The position numbers were made by a program, and so were the translations under genes. Of a stretch of 14,439 nt of DNA, positions 14,269 through 14,439 are shown piece by piece (position 1 is the stretch's first letter; each line of letters opens with the position of its first letter). Source of the DNA: JBOGFC01 sp050742155 (GTDB lineage Bacteria > Actinomycetota > Acidimicrobiia > Spongiisociales > JALYHC01); assembly GCA_050742155.1 (NCBI GenBank), contig JBOGFC010000252.1, positions 1 to 14,439 of the forward strand, in the 5' to 3' direction. The notes under the pieces are model-generated. The model did no database searches. It was not told where the DNA came from and worked only from the letters and a program-made list of their open reading frames with translations.

Positions 14269-14439
14269 ATGGACCGGGAGGATCGAGCGGGTTGCGAGGA
14301 GTCGGACAAGACGCGACTCAGTCGTCGTGAGTTTCTGAAGCTGACCGGCATGGCCGGGGGCGGCGTGCTGTTGGCCGCCTGCGCGCCGGCGGCGACGACC
14401 ACCACCGGTGTCACCACCGCCACAACCGTGGTCGGGTCG
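14269..14439 (+). CDS. Tat-exported lipoprotein, probable ABC substrate-binding protein (cut by window edge)
   Basis: The first 57 codons of a secreted lipoprotein. After an acidic N-terminus comes the twin-arginine motif SRREFLKLTG (18-27, Arg19-Arg20), then the hydrophobic stretch MAGGGVLLAA and the lipobox LLAAC with Cys38, then a Thr-rich linker (CAPAATTTTTGVTTATTVVG). So the protein is expected to be exported folded by Tat and lipid-anchored outside the membrane. The SRREFLK-type signal plus lipobox is frequent in actinobacterial and Chloroflexi-like sugar-binding proteins of ABC importers, and position beside a sugar locus fits, but the mature domain is not in the window, so this is inference. 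The start has GGGGAGGAG five bases upstream and its own strong promoter with a palindromic operator candidate, so it is regulated separately from the rhamnose operons. Confidence 0.8.
   Translation, partial: MDREDRAGCEESDKTRLSRREFLKLTGMAGGGVLLAACAPAATTTTGVTTATTVVGS

Overview
The window is GC-rich, gene-dense DNA, most probably from an actinobacterium. The clues are the strong third-position GC, GTG starts, tight ATGA/GTGA overlaps, an MMPL/TetR pair, and lipoproteins whose lipidated Cys is followed by Thr/Ala/Pro-rich linkers. That linker style recalls Acidimicrobiia, but the placement is inference. There are no tRNA or rRNA genes, insertion sequences, CRISPR arrays or broken genes.

Layout. 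(1) Bases 1-3107, minus strand: an efflux operon of an MMPL/RND exporter, a TetR regulator with a WHG-type C-terminal region, and the first 42 codons of an MFS transporter that runs off the left edge. Its promoter (TTGACT-17-TAATTT) overlaps a nearly perfect 27-bp palindrome, the likely TetR operator. (2) Bases 3151-8073, plus strand: an ABC importer operon (ATPase, two permeases, lipoprotein binding protein) of the rhamnose/ribose class, possibly preceded by a 24-codon leader ORF that overlaps the ATPase start. (3) Bases 8083-8118: a perfect 15-bp hairpin between the convergent operons, a probable shared terminator. (4) Bases 8129-13982, minus strand: a complete L-rhamnose catabolic operon in transcription order: bifunctional rhamnulose-1-phosphate aldolase/lactaldehyde dehydrogenase, L-rhamnose isomerase, rhamnulokinase, DeoR-family regulator, L-rhamnose mutarotase. 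(5) Bases 13983-14268: a divergent control region with an AT-rich promoter island, three inverted repeats, and a TTGACA-17-TACAAA promoter followed by a 20-bp palindrome. It leads into a plus-strand gene for a Tat-exported lipoprotein cut by the right edge.

How it works together. Rhamnose is bound outside the membrane by RhaS and imported by RhaP/RhaQ/RhaT. RhaM equilibrates the anomers, RhaI makes L-rhamnulose, and RhaB phosphorylates it. The fused aldolase/dehydrogenase yields dihydroxyacetone phosphate plus L-lactaldehyde and probably oxidises the latter to L-lactate. The DeoR-type regulator probably controls both operons: related elements (ATCTAACA, ATSTTACAAG, ATTACACA), whose complement TGTTAGAT resembles a half-site of the E. 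coli DeoR operator as I remember it, lie before the importer operon, before the catabolic operon and before the regulator gene.

The genes belong to known families. The less expected material is regulatory: the palindrome-promoter overlap, the leader ORF, the putative rhamnose regulator sites, and the structured 14080-14245 region.
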